From positions 2,790,001-2,854,000 of the forward strand of contig NZ_CP085301.1 in NCBI RefSeq assembly GCF_020700235.1: DNA of 64,000 bases, given 5' to 3'. The stretch's first letter is position 1, and every line of letters begins with the position of its first letter. A model generated the notes under the pieces. That model did no database searches. It was not told the origin of the DNA and worked only from the letters and a program-made list of their open reading frames with translations. Both the position numbers and the translations under genes were made by a program. This stretch comes from Haladaptatus pallidirubidus (lineage in GTDB: Archaea; Halobacteriota; Halobacteria; Halobacteriales; Haladaptataceae). This document shows positions 53,056 through 63,087 of this stretch, piece by piece.

Positions 53056-56000
53056 TCAGTCGTCGGAAACGATTTCCACGCGCGACGACTGCTCGGGTGT
53101 CGGAACCGCGCCGGGCGGGGTCGTCCGAACGTCTTCCTGTCCCGCCTCGATAGCCTGCTGGTAGGCGTCGGGCATGACCTTCACGAAGTTTTCTTTTGCC
53201 GATTCCCACCGTTCGAGCAGCGCGCGCGCCGCGTCGCTTTCGGTCGCGGTGGCGTGGTTTTCGATCAAGCGACGAAGCACCGCTTCGTCGCGAGCCTCCA
53301 GTTCGGTCGAAAGGGATACGGTTTCGCCGTTGACGCGTTCGACAATCCCGTTTTCTTCGGACATCTCGCCCCCCTCGTACACGTAGGCCACGCCGCCGGT
53401 CATTCCGGCGGCGAAGTTTTCGCCCACGTCGCCCAGCACCGCTACGACGCCGCCGGTCATGTACTCACAGCCGTGGTCGCCGACGCCTTCGACGACGGCT
53501 TTCGCGCCGCTGTTCCGAACGCCGAATCGTTCGCCAGCGACGCCGTTGACGTAGGCTTCCCCCGCCGTCGCGCCGTAGAGCGCGACGTTTCCGACGACGA
53601 CGTTTTCGGCGTCGTACCCAGCATCCTCGGGGGTTCGCACGGCGATTCGACCGCCCGAAAGTCCCTTGCCGAGGTAGTCGTTCGCGGCACCGGTCAGGAA
53701 CAGGTCAACACCCGACTGGGCGAACGCACCGAAACTCTGTCCGGCGGTGCCGTCGAACTTGCACGTAACTGTTCCATCCGGCAGCCCGGATTCGTCGTGA
53801 ACCGCCGAAATCCGACCTGAGAGCATCGCGCCGACGGCTCGGTCTTGGTTCGAAATCGCCCCCTCGATTTCGACCGAATCGTCGCCCTCGATTGCCGGTT
53901 GCGCGGCGGTCAGCAGGACGCGATCGAGGTGATCGTCGAGTTCGTGGTCTTGTTCTCTGGTTTTCGTTCGGTTGTCGTCGCCCGCCCCGCCATCGACCGG
54001 TTCGGCCAGCACGGACGAGAGGTCGAGGCGGCGGGCTTTCGGATGCGTCGTCTCGCGTTGCTGGAGCAGTTCCACGCGCCCGACCATTTCCTCCACGCTG
54101 CGAACGCCGAGTTCGGCCATGATTTCGCGCAGTTCCGCGGCGATGAACGTCATGTAGTTGATGACGTGGTCCGGTTCGCCGGGGAATCGCGCACGCAGGT
54201 CTTCGTCCTGCGTGGCGATGCCGACCGGACAGGTGTTTTTGTGACACTGCCGGGCCATCACACAGCCGCTGGTGACGAGGCTTGCAGTCCCGAAGGAAAA
54301 CTCCTCCGCACCCAGCAGGGCCGCGACTGCAACGTCTCTGCCCGTCTTCATCCCGCCATCGACGGTGACTTTGATGCGCGAGCGAAGCCCGGTCTGGCGG
54401 AGCATCTGGTTCGCCTCGGCCAGTCCGAGTTCCCACGGTAGTCCGGCGTTTTTGATTGACGTTCGCGGACTCGCGCCGGTTCCGCCGGAGTGCCCGGAGA
54501 TGTGAACCACGTCGGCGTTCGCCTTGGCGACGCCCGCGGCGATGGTTCCGATTCCGGCTTCCGACACCAGTTTCACGTTGATGTCCGACCCGTCGCTCGC
54601 CGCCTTCAGGTCGTAGATGAGCTGTTTCAAATCCTCGATGCTGTAGATGTCGTGCTGTGGCGCGGGCGAGATGAGGCCGACGCCCGGCGTCGCGTGGCGA
54701 ACGTGCGCTATCGCTTCGTTCACTTTACCACCGGGAAGGTGGCCGCCCTCACCGGGTTTCGACCCCTGTGCCATCTTGATTTGAAGCTCGTCGGCGGACT
54801 GGAGGTACCGACTCGTGACGCCGAACCGACCGCTCGCGACCTGCTTGATGGAGCATTCGCGCTCGGTATCAAATCGCTCCGGCGGTTCGCCGCCCTCGCC
54901 CGTGTTCGATTTGCCGTCGATTCGGTTCATCGCAATCGCGTTGTTCTCGTGCGCTTCGGGTGACAGCGACCCGAGGCTCATCGCGGCGGTGGAAAACCGC
55001 CTCACGATTTCCGAAACGGATTCGACCTCTTCGATTGGAATCGACTCGCGCCCGTCGGCGTCGAAATCGAGCAGGCCACGGAGCGTCTGGAGTCGTTCGT
55101 TCTGGTCGTTGATTTCGGCGGCGAACGTTTGGTACTCCTCCTCGTCTCCTTGCCTGACGGCCCGCTGAAGCGCGCCGACCGTTTGCGGGTTCCACTGGTG
55201 GTGAATCCCGTTCGAGCGATGTTCGTACTCGCCCTGTCGGGCGAGCTTCTGGTCGTCGCTCCCATCGAACGCCGTCTCGTGACGGTCCAACAGGTCGGCC
55301 TCGATTTCCTCGATGCCGATTCCCTCCGTTCGATTCTCGGTTCCCGTGAAATACTCGTCCACGACTTCGGCGTTCAATCCCACCGCATCGAAAATCTGGG
55401 CGCCGCGGTAGCTCTCGACGGTCGATATTCCCATCTTCGCCATCGTCTTCAACAGTCCCGTTTCAAGTGCGGAGACGTAGGCGTCGATGGCCTCGGATTC
55501 GTCTGCACCATCCGACCCGGCCACCAAATCCGCGATAGTCTCGTAGGCGAGGTAGGGGTTGACCGCGCCCGCGCCGTACCCGACGAGCGTCGCGAGGTGG
55601 TGAACCGTTCTAGAGTCGCCGGATTCGACCACGAGTCCGGTTCGGGTTCGAAGTCCCTCGCGAACGAGGTGGTGGTGGACCGCGCCAGTCGCCAACAGGG
55701 ACGGCACCGGAACCCGCTTTTCGTCGGTGTTCCGGTCGGAGAGGACGAGAATTTCGACACCCGATTCGACCGCGTTCTGAGCCTCCGAACGCACGCGCTC
55801 GATGGCGTTTCGGAGGCCGGTGTCCGGTGTGAAGGTGATGTCGATGACCTCGGTTTCGAGGTCGGTTTCCGTCGCCGCCGACAGTTCCGCATCGGTCAGG
55901 ACGGGTGAATCGAGCACGAGTTGCCGAGCGTGGTCTGCCGACTCGCCGAGGAGGTTTCGCTGGCGACCGAGGCGGGTTTCCAAACTCGTCACCAGTTCCT

Positions 56001-57588
56001 CGCGGATATAATCTATCGGCGGGTTCGTCACCTGCGCGAACAGCTGCTTGAAGTACGAGAACAGGGGACGGTCGAAGTTCGAAAGTACCGAGAGCGGCGT
56101 GTCGTCACCCATCGACCCGACCGGGTCTTTCCCCTGTCGAACCATCGGTTCGATGAGTTCGGTGAGTTCGTCGTCGGTGTAACCCCAGACCGCCTGCCGA
56201 GTGCGGAGCGGTGCGGCGGTGCCCGTCCTCTCCCCCGCCCCGGCGGAAGCCGACTCCGCGGAGTCGGCTTCCGCAAGTCGTATCTGCTCTTCTTCGACCC
56301 ACTCTCCGTATTTTTCGTCGGTTAGTTCCGCGAAGACCTCCTCGTCGGAGACGACGCCGCCAGCCTCCGGGTCGGCGAGGAACAACTGTCCGGGTTGGAG
56401 GCGGCCGCGCTCCACGATTTCCCCTTCGGGCGTGTCCAGCGCGCCCGCCTCGCTGGCCATGACGAGACGGTCGCCTTCGGTCACGTCGTACCGGCAGGGG
56501 CGCAGTCCGTTCCGGTCGAGCACCGCGCCGACTCGCTCCCCGTCGGTCGCGGCGACGAGCGCGGGACCGTCCCACGGTTCGACTAACGAAGCGTGGAAAT
56601 CGTACCACGCCTGTCGGCGGCCGTCGGTTCTCGACCGCCATGCCTCCGGAACGAGCATCCGGAGCGCGTGCGGTAGACTTCGTCCATCCTGCAAGAGCAG
56701 TTCGAGGACGTTGTCGAGGCTGGCCGTGTCGCTCTGGTCGGCTCGGGTGACGGGCACGATTCGGGACACGTCCTCGCCGAGTCGCTCGCTTTCGAGGTCG
56801 GTTTCGCGAGCGGTCATCCAGTTGACGTTGCCTCGGATGGTGTTGATTTCGCCGTTGTGGATGGTGCGGCGGTACGGGTGCGCGAGGTGCCACGCACCGA
56901 GCGTGTTAGTCGAAAAGCGCGCGTGAACCAACGCGACGGACGATTTGAATCGGTCGTCGGAGAGGTCGGGGTAGTAGATAGAAAGCTGCTCGCCGGTCAG
57001 CAAACCCTTGTAGACGAGCGTTTTGCGGTCGAGCGAGCAGACGTAAAATCGCTCCCCGCTATCGGTTTTCGGACTCCCGATTTCCCGTTCGAGGACGCGT
57101 CGGGCGACGTAGAGGGTGCGGTCGAACTCCGTGCGTGATTGGTCAGCAGCCGGTTCCACGAAACACTGGACGATGGCGGGTTCCGAGTCGAGCGCGGTTT
57201 TGCCGAGGTCGCCGTTATCCGTGGGAACCGTACGCCAGTGAAACACCGACAACCCTTCCGATTCGAGGATGGTTTCGATTCGTTCCGTGAGGGCGTGGCG
57301 AGCATCCTCGTTTTGGGGAAGGAACAGCTGACCGACTGCGTACGTTTCGGGAAGTTCGTAGTCCAGTTCCGAAGCGAAAAAGTCGTCCGGTCGTTGGACG
57401 AGGATTCCGGCACCGTCTCCCGTGTTCGGTTCCGCACCCGTCGTCCCGCGATGTTCGAGATTTCCGAGGAGCGAAAGCCCGTCGGAGACAATTTCGTGGT
57501 CGGCGGTGGTGTCCGCGTCGAGGTTCAGTACGACCCCGACACCGCAGTTCGACCGTTGAGCGGTTGGGTCGGCGAGGTGCGTCGTCAT
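53056..57588 (-). CDS. gltB: Glutamate synthase large subunit (GOGAT)
   Basis: 1510 residues. Class-II glutamine amidotransferase domain at about 15-430 with N-terminal nucleophile Cys15 (SNCGVGVV), exposed after cleavage of a 14-residue propeptide. An acid-rich linker and central domain follow. The FMN/synthase domain at about 820-1190 has KMAQGSKPGEGGHLPG, ISGHSGGTGASP and the 3Fe-4S cysteines in CVMARQCHKNTCPVGIATQ. The C-terminal GXGXG beta-helix is at about 1270-1470. It makes two glutamates from glutamine and 2-oxoglutarate. No NADPH subunit (gltD) is adjacent, so electrons may come from ferredoxin. ATG 57588 is preferred over 57600. Confidence 0.92.
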   Translation of the reverse strand: MTTHLADPTAQRSNCGVGVVLNLDADTTADHEIVSDGLSLLGNLEHRGTTGAEPNTGDGAGILVQRPDDFFASELDYELPETYAVGQLFLPQNEDARHALTERIETILESEGLSVFHWRTVPTDNGDLGKTALDSEPAIVQCFVEPAADQSRTEFDRTLYVARRVLEREIGSPKTDSGERFYVCSLDRKTLVYKGLLTGEQLSIYYPDLSDDRFKSSVALVHARFSTNTLGAWHLAHPYRRTIHNGEINTIRGNVNWMTARETDLESERLGEDVSRIVPVTRADQSDTASLDNVLELLLQDGRSLPHALRMLVPEAWRSRTDGRRQAWYDFHASLVEPWDGPALVAATDGERVGAVLDRNGLRPCRYDVTEGDRLVMASEAGALDTPEGEIVERGRLQPGQLFLADPEAGGVVSDEEVFAELTDEKYGEWVEEEQIRLAEADSAESASAGAGERTGTAAPLRTRQAVWGYTDDELTELIEPMVRQGKDPVGSMGDDTPLSVLSNFDRPLFSYFKQLFAQVTNPPIDYIREELVTSLETRLGRQRNLLGESADHARQLVLDSPVLTDAELSAATETDLETEVIDITFTPDTGLRNAIERVRSEAQNAVESGVEILVLSDRNTDEKRVPVPSLLATGAVHHHLVREGLRTRTGLVVESGDSRTVHHLATLVGYGAGAVNPYLAYETIADLVAGSDGADESEAIDAYVSALETGLLKTMAKMGISTVESYRGAQIFDAVGLNAEVVDEYFTGTENRTEGIGIEEIEADLLDRHETAFDGSDDQKLARQGEYEHRSNGIHHQWNPQTVGALQRAVRQGDEEEYQTFAAEINDQNERLQTLRGLLDFDADGRESIPIEEVESVSEIVRRFSTAAMSLGSLSPEAHENNAIAMNRIDGKSNTGEGGEPPERFDTERECSIKQVASGRFGVTSRYLQSADELQIKMAQGSKPGEGGHLPGGKVNEAIAHVRHATPGVGLISPAPQHDIYSIEDLKQLIYDLKAASDGSDINVKLVSEAGIGTIAAGVAKANADVVHISGHSGGTGASPRTSIKNAGLPWELGLAEANQMLRQTGLRSRIKVTVDGGMKTGRDVAVAALLGAEEFSFGTASLVTSGCVMARQCHKNTCPVGIATQDEDLRARFPGEPDHVINYMTFIAAELREIMAELGVRSVEEMVGRVELLQQRETTHPKARRLDLSSVLAEPVDGGAGDDNRTKTREQDHELDDHLDRVLLTAAQPAIEGDDSVEIEGAISNQDRAVGAMLSGRISAVHDESGLPDGTVTCKFDGTAGQSFGAFAQSGVDLFLTGAANDYLGKGLSGGRIAVRTPEDAGYDAENVVVGNVALYGATAGEAYVNGVAGERFGVRNSGAKAVVEGVGDHGCEYMTGGVVAVLGDVGENFAAGMTGGVAYVYEGGEMSEENGIVERVNGETVSLSTELEARDEAVLRRLIENHATATESDAARALLERWESAKENFVKVMPDAYQQAIEAGQEDVRTTPPGAVPTPEQSSRVEIVSDD

Positions 57589-57819
57589 ATGCGACCGCAT
57601 GGCAAAGACGCATAAGAGGTTTCTCCTGAAGGACTAAGGGTGCCTCATTGTCAATATATGTTCCTTATATTGTGGTCGGTTGGTGAGTATGTGCGAATAT
57701 AGTCCGATAATAATGGATAATATGGGGCAAATATACAACGAAATTCCCGAATTAGCGAAAAAATGCGAACGAACGGCCACTCGATATCGTTCGTTCGATG
57801 CAGTCGATAGCTACCTTCG

Positions 57820-58320
57820 CTACTCGCCTTCGATGAGCTCCTGTAAATCGTCGTCGTCGTAGTTTATCAGCAGCCTCGACTCGTCCTTGAACGTCTCCAG
57901 AACGACCTGCGTCGAGGAGTGTTCGACCCCTTCCGTGTGGATGATGTCGTCAATGTAATCCTGCAGATGGTCGTGGTCGCGCAGATGAGCGATTATCGTG
58001 AACGACTTATCACCCAGCATGAAGTAAACGGTCTGAACCCCGGAGATGTCGCGGAGGTCGTTGCCGATTTCCTCGTACCCCGGACCGTAATCGCTTCGAA
58101 TTTGCGTTATCGCGGTGAGTTCGAGCCCGAGCTTTTTAGCGTCGAGTTTTGAGACGGTTCCCGAGAGAATACCTTGCTTTCGATACTTGTCGAGTCGGTA
58201 GTAGACGGTGGAGGTACTGATTCCGAGTTCGTCGCTTACCTCGTCCACGTCGATGTCACCCTCCCTGTCGAGCCAGCGAAGGATTTTGAAGTCCTTTTCG
58301 TCGAGATTAACGTCGGCCAT
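57820..58320 (-). CDS. lrp: Lrp/AsnC-family transcription regulator
   Basis: 166 residues. N-terminal winged HTH (LDEKDFKILRWLDREGDIDVDEVSDELGISTSTVYYRLDKYRKQGIL), then an AsnC/RAM domain (VQTVYFMLGDKSFTIIAHLRDHDHLQDYIDDIIHTEGVEHSSTQVVLETFK) that binds amino acids. It lies 231 nt upstream of gltB on the same strand, so control of glutamate synthesis is likely. Haloarchaeal Lrp proteins are known regulators of nitrogen metabolism genes such as glnA; here the target is inferred from position. Confidence 0.88.
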   Translation of the reverse strand: MADVNLDEKDFKILRWLDREGDIDVDEVSDELGISTSTVYYRLDKYRKQGILSGTVSKLDAKKLGLELTAITQIRSDYGPGYEEIGNDLRDISGVQTVYFMLGDKSFTIIAHLRDHDHLQDYIDDIIHTEGVEHSSTQVVLETFKDESRLLINYDDDDLQELIEGE

Positions 58321-58765
58321 ATCTAACCAATCGTAGTCGGGTTTCTAAAACTTTGCTAAGGATTCGTGGCTTGGATAAATCTACACTCGATAGATTTCAA
58401 CACCTGTTGGGGGAATCGATTGTTCGAAACTGTCCGTAAATACGTTCGAAAATTATACACTGCGTGTCTTATATCTTTATTTCCAAGTCTATCGGGAAAA
58501 CAATCCCCGTACGATTCGGGACACCGTCCGACTATTCGTCAATCAAGCGCCGGGCGCGTTCCGTGACGTTCGGTGCGTGCTCCGCGGTTCCTCGTTTCCG
58601 GATGTTCGCTGGTGATAGCTCCCGTCCGCGTTCACCTACCGACACTTTCGGTCGTCCCGTATCGCATCTACAGTATCGTACCGGGCTGTTTCGGCGGAAT
58701 ACGTCGCACACGTGGCCCAAATACCTGGTGTCGGTCGATGCCGTTTCGTTCAGCCATCGCTTCGC
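58321..58765. other. Intergenic region, no gene assigned
   Basis: 445 bases between lrp and proS. The lrp side is AT-rich (58330-58500) with several TATA-like stretches (TTATACAC, TTATATCTTTATTT) and is probably its promoter. A 62-codon frame at 58532-58720 (minus) has no family character and is not called. No repeats or RNA seen. Confidence 0.4.
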
Positions 58766-60220
58766 TCAGTACGATTTAGCGAAGTACGCCGTCTCCTCCG
58801 CTTCGTCGCCACAAATCGCACAGTCGTCCCCGCACGGTTCCTCGTCGCGGTCTAAGGGTACCATCACGATTTCCGCCGAAATCGGCTCCTTGATTTCTTC
58901 CTCACAGTCTTCGTCGCCGCACCACGGCGCTTTCACGTAGCCGCCGTGCTGGCCGATGGTGCCGAGGATTTCCTCGCGCGAATCCGCACTGCGGATGTTG
59001 TTTTCGAGGGTTTCAGCCGCCGCCTCGTACATCTTGTCGTACACCACGTCAAAGTGGTCGTCAACCGACTCTGCGATTCCTGCGCGGTCTTCCACGACCG
59101 ACTCACCGTCGGGTCGGTGGACGACCGTGATTTCGTCGTCCTCGACCTCGTGGGGGCCGATTTCGAACCGAACGGGGACGCCTTTGAGTTCCCACTCGTT
59201 GAATTTGAAGCCGGGGTTGCGCTCGTCGCGGTCGTCCAGTTCGACGCGGACGCCCTCGGCTTCGAGGTCGTTCGCGATGCCTTCGGCGTACGAGAGAACT
59301 TCCTCGCGGTTTTCCTCCTGCCAGATGGGGACGATGACGACCTGCTCGGGTGCGAGGGCGGGTGGGCAGACGAATCCCTGCTCGTCGCTGTGGGTCATGA
59401 TGAGCGCGCCGAGTGCGCGCCACGAGAGTCCCCACGAGGTGGTGTGGGCCACGCGCTCGTCCTCGTTCTCGTCGGTGAAATAGAGGTCGTAGGCCTCCGC
59501 GAAGCCCTGTCCGAGGTAGTGACTCGTGCCACCTTGTACCGATTTTCCGTCGGGCATCAGCGCTTCGACGGTCGTCGTGGTGTGCGCGCCGGGGAACTTA
59601 TCGTGTTCGGGTTTTCGACCGCGCATGACCGGAATCCCCAGCACGTCCTCGTACAGTCGTTCGTACTGCCCGAGTCGGGTCATCGTCTCGTCCCACGCTT
59701 CCTCTTCGGTTTCGTGGGCAGTGTGACCCTCCTGCCAGAGGAACTCCTTGGTGCGGAAGAACGGCTTCGTGTCGGTCGCCTCCCACCGAATCACGCTACA
59801 CCACTGATTGAGTCGCAGGGGCAGGTCGCGGTGGCTCCGCACCCACTGGCTCATGAACGGCGTGATGATACTCTCGCTGGTCGGGCGGAACGCGAGTCGC
59901 TCTTCGAGTTCGTCGTGCCCGCCGTGGGTTACCCACGCTACTTCCGGGTCGAACCCTTCCACGATGTCGCTCTCGCGTTCGAGGTAGCTCTCGGGAATGA
60001 GCGCGGGGAAGTAGGCGTTCTGCGCACCCGTGTCCTTGAACCACGAGTCGAGATGATTCTGGAGACCTTCCCAGAGGGCGTAGCCGCGGGGACGGGTGAC
60101 GATGAATCCGCCCATGGGAGCGTAATCCGCGAGCCCTGCCTTCAGAACTACTTCGGCGTACCAGTCGCCGGGACTGTGAGACTTCGACTCGGTGATGCCG
60201 AGTTCCTGGTCGTTGCTCAT
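58766..60220 (-). CDS. proS: Prolyl-tRNA synthetase
   Basis: 484 residues, archaeal/eukaryotic-type class-II synthetase. Motif 2/3 landmarks are WGLSWRALGALIMTHSDEQGFVCPPALAP, FRTKEFLWQEGHTAH and VQGGTSHYLGQGFAEAYDLYF. The anticodon-binding domain follows, then a C-terminal zinc-binding-like domain with CGDEDCEEE and CGDDCAICGDEA, ending in KSY with the terminal Tyr typical of this type. It is a single essential gene with no operon partner. Confidence 0.93.
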   Translation of the reverse strand: MSNDQELGITESKSHSPGDWYAEVVLKAGLADYAPMGGFIVTRPRGYALWEGLQNHLDSWFKDTGAQNAYFPALIPESYLERESDIVEGFDPEVAWVTHGGHDELEERLAFRPTSESIITPFMSQWVRSHRDLPLRLNQWCSVIRWEATDTKPFFRTKEFLWQEGHTAHETEEEAWDETMTRLGQYERLYEDVLGIPVMRGRKPEHDKFPGAHTTTTVEALMPDGKSVQGGTSHYLGQGFAEAYDLYFTDENEDERVAHTTSWGLSWRALGALIMTHSDEQGFVCPPALAPEQVVIVPIWQEENREEVLSYAEGIANDLEAEGVRVELDDRDERNPGFKFNEWELKGVPVRFEIGPHEVEDDEITVVHRPDGESVVEDRAGIAESVDDHFDVVYDKMYEAAAETLENNIRSADSREEILGTIGQHGGYVKAPWCGDEDCEEEIKEPISAEIVMVPLDRDEEPCGDDCAICGDEAEETAYFAKSY

Positions 60221-60304
60221 ACTCGGAGGTCAGCCACGAGAATAATAAACCCGCGGTGTTCGTCTTCTCACCCCGATTCGGGTCAAGCGTTCGTGTGCGC
60301 CGCG

Positions 60305-62041
60305 TTACGGCGTAAACGTGGTCGTTTCGGTTCCCGACGCACCGTCCGCGTCACGGTACCACGAGACGGAAATTTCCAGCGTTTCACCGACCATGTCCAC
60401 GGGTGTGCCGTCGTCTTCGAACTGGTAAAGGTAGACCCACGCGTCCGACCCCGAAGACATAATCGCCCACCGCTGGTCGCTGTTGCTGTGGCCGTCGTTC
60501 GTCAGATGGAGCGACCCCGGCAACGACAGTCCGTTAACGTCACACGCGCTGTCCTGTACGTCCGCGCCGATGTAGAGTTCGCTGACCCATCTTCCCGCGT
60601 CGTAGGAGTGGTCTACCAGCTCGTTTATCGACGAGTTCGACGGCGAAATCGACACCTCCGAGAGCGTCAACGTTTCGTCAAAGTTGTTCGTAAGACGGAA
60701 TTTCACTCCGGAACGTTCCCCGTTCGAATCCACGTCCGGGTCAACCGCCGTCGTGCCGCTGGAATACTCCAATCCGTTCGGGTTGCTTCCGTCGCCGGTG
60801 CGCGGTGCCCCGATGTCCGACGACGGCTCCTCGGGCCCGAATGCGTTGTTCGACTCGTACATGTTCGTCCACGAGGAGACGCTCGTTTGGGTGTACGCGT
60901 AATCGTCGCCGCCGGTGGTTCCCGATGGTGGTTTCTCCTTCTGTTGGAACCAGTTGTTATCCATGTCACACCGGTTGTCGGGTGTGCCGCGAATTTTGAT
61001 GTACTCTTGCGGGCTGCCGTCGCGAAACTCGTCTGAATCGCCTTGCACCTCGTTGTCGTACCGGAACGTGTTGTGGTGGATGTTGATAGTACTCCCTGCC
61101 ACGTCGCGGTCGCCGTTGTTTGACTCCCAGTTGTGCATGTCGAAGGCGTGACTCACCGTCCGGTCGTCCACGATGTTGTACCGGGCTTCGTAGCCGTTAT
61201 CCGGGTTACCGAAGCCGTCGATGCAGTGGCGGTTGAGGTCGAAGTAACAGTACTCGATGAGGTGTTCGTCGCCGTTCAGGAGGTCGATACCGTACCCCAG
61301 ATGTTCCATCGCGTTGGTGTGAATGGAGCAGTGATGAACGTGCGTTCCGGTCGGATAACTCGTCCCACCGTTCGCGTTCGCGCCGACGCGAACCGCACCG
61401 ACCGTCCAGCCCCAGAGGTGACAGTTGTCGATTTCGACGTTTCTGGCCGATTCGGTGTTGTAAACCTGAATCCCGGTGGACATCTTTTCGACGAAGCCAG
61501 GGTCGTAAGGGTCTGCATCCGGGTCGAAATAGCCGCCCGGGAACGGGCCGCGGAGCTGTAGCCCGGTGACGCGAACACCCTTCTCGTACACGCTTTTGAA
61601 TAGGGCTTCGCTTTCCATTCCGCTGTCCACGTGGAAGAGCGCCCCCTGCGAGCCGTTGATGCCGCGTCCGCTTGCCAGCGTCACGCCGGAGGGAATTTCG
61701 ATGTTCGCTTCTCCGGTCATGTCGATGGATGCGGAACTTTCGACCCACACTACGTCGCCCGAACCCGCATTGCTCAGCGCGCTTTTCAGCCCGGATTTCG
61801 TGCTAACCGTCGTGGTCGCGTCGCTCCGCGTTACGTCGTTGTCGTACTCGGAGCCACCGCCGACTTCCGAGTTCGACGGGGAGGGGTCGGTGGTCGAAAC
61901 GGCCGCCGCTTTGCCGACAAATTCGTCCATCGAAGCGAGCGCGGCGACGCCGACGGTCGCCGTCGCACTCGCTTTCAGGTAGTCGCGCCGATTCAGAAAC
62001 CCATTTTCACGTTTTCGCTTGCCACTGATTTCTTCAGACAT
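60305..62041 (-). CDS. Tat-exported right-handed beta-helix protein (pectate lyase-like fold)
   Basis: 578 residues. Twin-arginine signal NRRDYLKASATATVGVAAL. The mature chain has repeated parallel beta-helix strands (TSYPTGTHVHHCSIHTNAMEHLGYGIDLLNGDEHLIEYCYFDLNRHCIDGFG, NIHHNTFRYDN). A C-terminal Ser/Asn/Thr-rich beta domain of about 140 residues follows. Such folds are found in pectate lyases, polysaccharide lyases and surface adhesins. No metal-binding catalytic set is obvious, so activity on polysaccharide is possible but not shown. Confidence 0.8.
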   Translation of the reverse strand: MSEEISGKRKRENGFLNRRDYLKASATATVGVAALASMDEFVGKAAAVSTTDPSPSNSEVGGGSEYDNDVTRSDATTTVSTKSGLKSALSNAGSGDVVWVESSASIDMTGEANIEIPSGVTLASGRGINGSQGALFHVDSGMESEALFKSVYEKGVRVTGLQLRGPFPGGYFDPDADPYDPGFVEKMSTGIQVYNTESARNVEIDNCHLWGWTVGAVRVGANANGGTSYPTGTHVHHCSIHTNAMEHLGYGIDLLNGDEHLIEYCYFDLNRHCIDGFGNPDNGYEARYNIVDDRTVSHAFDMHNWESNNGDRDVAGSTINIHHNTFRYDNEVQGDSDEFRDGSPQEYIKIRGTPDNRCDMDNNWFQQKEKPPSGTTGGDDYAYTQTSVSSWTNMYESNNAFGPEEPSSDIGAPRTGDGSNPNGLEYSSGTTAVDPDVDSNGERSGVKFRLTNNFDETLTLSEVSISPSNSSINELVDHSYDAGRWVSELYIGADVQDSACDVNGLSLPGSLHLTNDGHSNSDQRWAIMSSGSDAWVYLYQFEDDGTPVDMVGETLEISVSWYRDADGASGTETTTFTP

Positions 62042-62124
62042 TAAATCTCGATATAACTATTAGTATAAAAAATTTTTCATAGATATATTCCGGAGAGGTG
62101 CGGCAATCGTATGTGTATGCTTTT

Positions 62125-62592
62125 CTATGTTCTACAGTCGATATCGGTTTCTAGTTCGTGCTCCAGCAGCTCGTCACCTTCAGCGTCGAACCGAAAGCGC
62201 CCCGAAAACGTCTCGCCCGAAAAGAGGTGCGGCATCCAAAGGCGGTCGTCCTCCCACATCTCGTCGTAGGGCACGTTCTCGAAGTCGAACCACCGCGGGT
62301 TGGCCTCCACCGTTTCTCGTGGCTCTCCCGAAAACGTCTCGGCGCGGAAGACGTGGACGAACATCTTCGGTTCATCTCCGAACACGAACTCGAACTCGCC
62401 GACTTTTGACGGGTCGTTCACGGCGACGCAAATCTCCTCTTCGACTTCCCGAACGGCCGCCTCGATGGGCGTTTCTCCGTCCTCTACCTTTCCACCGGGC
62501 CCGACGAACTTCCCCTTCCCGAGGCCACGCTTTTTTCGAATGAGCAGGACGCGCTCGTTTCGTAGTAGGTAGCAAAGCGTCGCAGGTTGCAT
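62125..62592 (-). CDS. MTH1-like Nudix hydrolase (8-oxo-dGTP diphosphatase)
   Basis: 155 residues. Nudix box GKVEDGETPIEAAVREVEEEICV at about 35-57. The order QPATLCYLLRNERVLLIRKKRGLGKGKFVGPGGKVEDGE, EWF-like WFDFENVPYDEMWEDDRLWMPHLF matches the MTH1/8-oxo-dGTPase subfamily, which sanitises the nucleotide pool. ATG 62592 is chosen as the family-typical start over 62622. Confidence 0.85.
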   Translation of the reverse strand: MQPATLCYLLRNERVLLIRKKRGLGKGKFVGPGGKVEDGETPIEAAVREVEEEICVAVNDPSKVGEFEFVFGDEPKMFVHVFRAETFSGEPRETVEANPRWFDFENVPYDEMWEDDRLWMPHLFSGETFSGRFRFDAEGDELLEHELETDIDCRT

Positions 62593-62679
62593 ATCGATTC
62601 GCTGTTGTCGGTGTAATATCAAGTTTCGGAAAACCGAAACGGGACAAACTATTTATGTTCAGTTCGACAACATATTTCT

Positions 62680-63072
62680 ATGAAAGCGGCGATCATCTCG
62701 GCACCCACCGGCGGGATGGGCCACCGAGGTCTCCGATTGCTCGGTACGTTCATCCTCCTCATCAATCTCGGCCTCCTGTTCGTCTTCGGTTTCGACGTGC
62801 TGACCGACTTAAGTCGGCTCGTGCAGGTCGCCCTCGGCATTCTCGGCGGCCTACTTTTCATCGGTGCGACCATTGACCTCTCGTGGAACGTCGAAGGACA
62901 CCGACTGGCGGGAATTGGGTATCTCTGTCTCGCGTCGTCGTACCTGTTCGCCAACCTGCCCGTTTTCGATAACATTTGGTGGGCAGTCATCACGGTCGTC
63001 AGCGCGCTCTCGCTGGCGTTCATCAGTTTCGACGTCGCGCGCGGCGGGCGTCACTTCAACATCAACGCCTGA
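62680..63072 (+). CDS. Membrane protein, unknown
   Basis: 130 residues with four hydrophobic segments (LLGTFILLINLGLLFVFGFDVL, LVQVALGILGGLLFIGATIDL, IGYLCLASSYLFANLPVF, WAVITVVSALSLAFISF) after a Gly-rich head. No known family. It is convergent with the next gene. Confidence 0.6.
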   Translation: MKAAIISAPTGGMGHRGLRLLGTFILLINLGLLFVFGFDVLTDLSRLVQVALGILGGLLFIGATIDLSWNVEGHRLAGIGYLCLASSYLFANLPVFDNIWWAVITVVSALSLAFISFDVARGGRHFNINA

Positions 63073-63087
63073 TTCGGTTTCCGAAAC

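Noticed and set aside
53056..57588. Long antisense frames across gltB, folCP, purB and proS
   Set aside because: They are shadows caused by strong third-position GC; none has domain features.
58532..58720. 62-codon minus-strand frame between lrp and proS
   Set aside because: No recognisable domain, Arg-rich composition typical of chance frames in GC-rich DNA.
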